Origin: Acidobacteriota bacterium | GTDB taxonomy: Bacteria; Acidobacteriota; Vicinamibacteria; Vicinamibacterales; UBA2999 | Direction of reading: 5' to 3' | DNA: 5,395 nt | Assembly (NCBI GenBank): GCA_013813075.1 | Contig: JACCSI010000393.1 | Coordinates: 1 to 5,395 of the forward strand | In this document: positions 4,561 through 5,395 of the stretch, one piece after another | Layout of the letters: each line of letters opens with the position of its first letter | How positions within the stretch are numbered: position 1 is the stretch's first letter | The notes under the pieces: model-generated | The model's database searches: none | What the model saw: the letters and a program-made list of their open reading frames with translations, nothing else | What the model was told of the DNA's origin: nothing | Program-made: the position numbers and the translations under genes

Positions 4561-5395
4561 ATGAAACTGTTACCTTCGCTGGTTGTCCTCGCCGCTGTTG
4601 CCGCATTGGCCACCACGGCTCCTCTTGCCCAGACGTCGTTCATCACGCTCGATGAGGTCCGACCGGGCATGGTGGGAATCGGGCGGACAGTTTTCGAAGG
4701 CCATGCGATCGAAGAGTTCAAGGTCCATATCATCGGGGTGTTGAGGAATGTCGTCGGGCCGGATCGCAACTTGGTGCTGGCGCGGCTTGAAGGCGGCCCA
4801 CTCGAGAAGACTGGAGTGATCGCGGGTATGAGCGGGAGCCCCGTGTACATCGACGGTCGGATGCTCGGGGCGGTGTCGTATCAGCTTGGCCAGTTTCCGA
4901 AGGATGCGATCGCCGGCATTACGCCGATTGCGGAAATGATGGACGCCTCCGCCCTGGCGCCGCTGGCGCCGGGCACGCGCCCGGTGGCGATGTCGTGGCC
5001 GCCTGCGCCGCAGGAGTTATTTGCGATCTGGAGCCGCGACCTGGGACGCGTTCGTGCATTTGCGGCAGACAGCGCGCAGACGATTTTATCAGGCGACCCC
5101 AGCCTGTCGCGCCTGGCGACGATGCTGCAGCCGATTGCGGTGCCGCTCGTAAGCGCCGGCATCACCTCGGACGTGATGGCGCCCATGATGCCCGCCTTCA
5201 CGGCGCGAGGCTTTCTCCCGGTGTCGGCATCGATGAATACGCAGCCGAGCCTCGGGACCTCGTCCGCCCCACGCACGCTGCGCCCGGGCGACGCGATGGG
5301 CGTGGCGCTATTGACCGGCGATTTTGTCCTGGGCGCCACCGGTACGGTGACGCACGTCGATGGTGACCGGGTCTACGGCTTCGGTCATCCCATGT
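4561..5395 (+). CDS. Exported SpoIVB-family (S55) serine peptidase-like protein, N-terminal part (3' end outside window)
   Basis: The visible 278 residues begin with a signal peptide: MKLLP, a hydrophobic run LVVLAAVAALATTA, then APLAQ with likely cleavage near residue 23, so the protein is probably exported. It continues with the ITLDEVRPGMVGIGRTVFEG segment (28-47) typical of secreted S55 proteins and then GVIAGMSGSPVYIDG (85-99), with the putative nucleophile Ser91 or Ser93. Near the window end comes GTVTHVDGDRVYGFGHP (261-277), whose His276 matches the catalytic His motif of SpoIVB. In Bacillus SpoIVB the His motif precedes the Ser motif; here the Ser-type motif comes first. Substrate and role are unknown; a sporulation role is unlikely outside Firmicutes. 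The start is firm because an in-frame TAA lies at 4549-4551, although no Shine-Dalgarno site is visible in the AT-rich 5' leader. It is divergent from the aro-trp operon, with no functional link evident. Confidence 0.85.
   Translation, partial: MKLLPSLVVLAAVAALATTAPLAQTSFITLDEVRPGMVGIGRTVFEGHAIEEFKVHIIGVLRNVVGPDRNLVLARLEGGPLEKTGVIAGMSGSPVYIDGRMLGAVSYQLGQFPKDAIAGITPIAEMMDASALAPLAPGTRPVAMSWPPAPQELFAIWSRDLGRVRAFAADSAQTILSGDPSLSRLATMLQPIAVPLVSAGITSDVMAPMMPAFTARGFLPVSASMNTQPSLGTSSAPRTLRPGDAMGVALLTGDFVLGATGTVTHVDGDRVYGFGHPM

Overview
The window is high-GC, densely coded bacterial DNA. It holds the head of a leftward (minus-strand) aromatic amino acid operon and, divergently, the start of a rightward gene for an exported SpoIVB-type (S55) serine peptidase. 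The combination of high GC, a fused type I dehydroquinase/shikimate dehydrogenase in front of trp genes, and a secreted S55 protein of this type suggests Acidobacteriota, perhaps a Vicinamibacteria-like member. That assignment is an inference from gene content as I remember it; no marker gene is present.

Layout from right to left on the minus strand: a promoter candidate (about 4419-4448), a leader peptide reading frame (4299-4409) whose end reads Trp-Trp-Trp-Tyr-Trp-Tyr just before its stop, a strong 14-bp intrinsic terminator (4226-4264), then aroDE (2752-4212), trpE (1227-2696), trpG (650-1219) and trpD (1-650, cut by the window edge). trpE and trpG are 7 bp apart and trpG/trpD overlap in TGATG, so these genes are almost certainly co-transcribed and translationally coupled. 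The remaining trp genes probably lie beyond position 1.

The genes form one metabolic block. AroDE carries out two consecutive shikimate-pathway steps (dehydroquinate to dehydroshikimate to shikimate). TrpE/TrpG turn chorismate plus glutamine into anthranilate, and TrpD attaches the phosphoribosyl group. The leader region has all the parts of a ribosome-mediated attenuator: control codons, an antiterminator arm that overlaps the last leader codons, and the terminator. Because the control run mixes Trp and Tyr codons and the first structural gene serves all aromatic amino acids, the switch may respond to both amino acids. This attenuator is the most interesting element in the window.

On the plus strand, a TATAAT box at 4524-4529 lies about 30 bp before the S55 peptidase gene (4561 to the window end). 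The 348 bp between the aroDE and peptidase start codons (4213-4560) are explained by the attenuator plus two divergent promoters; I see nothing further in about 4450-4523.
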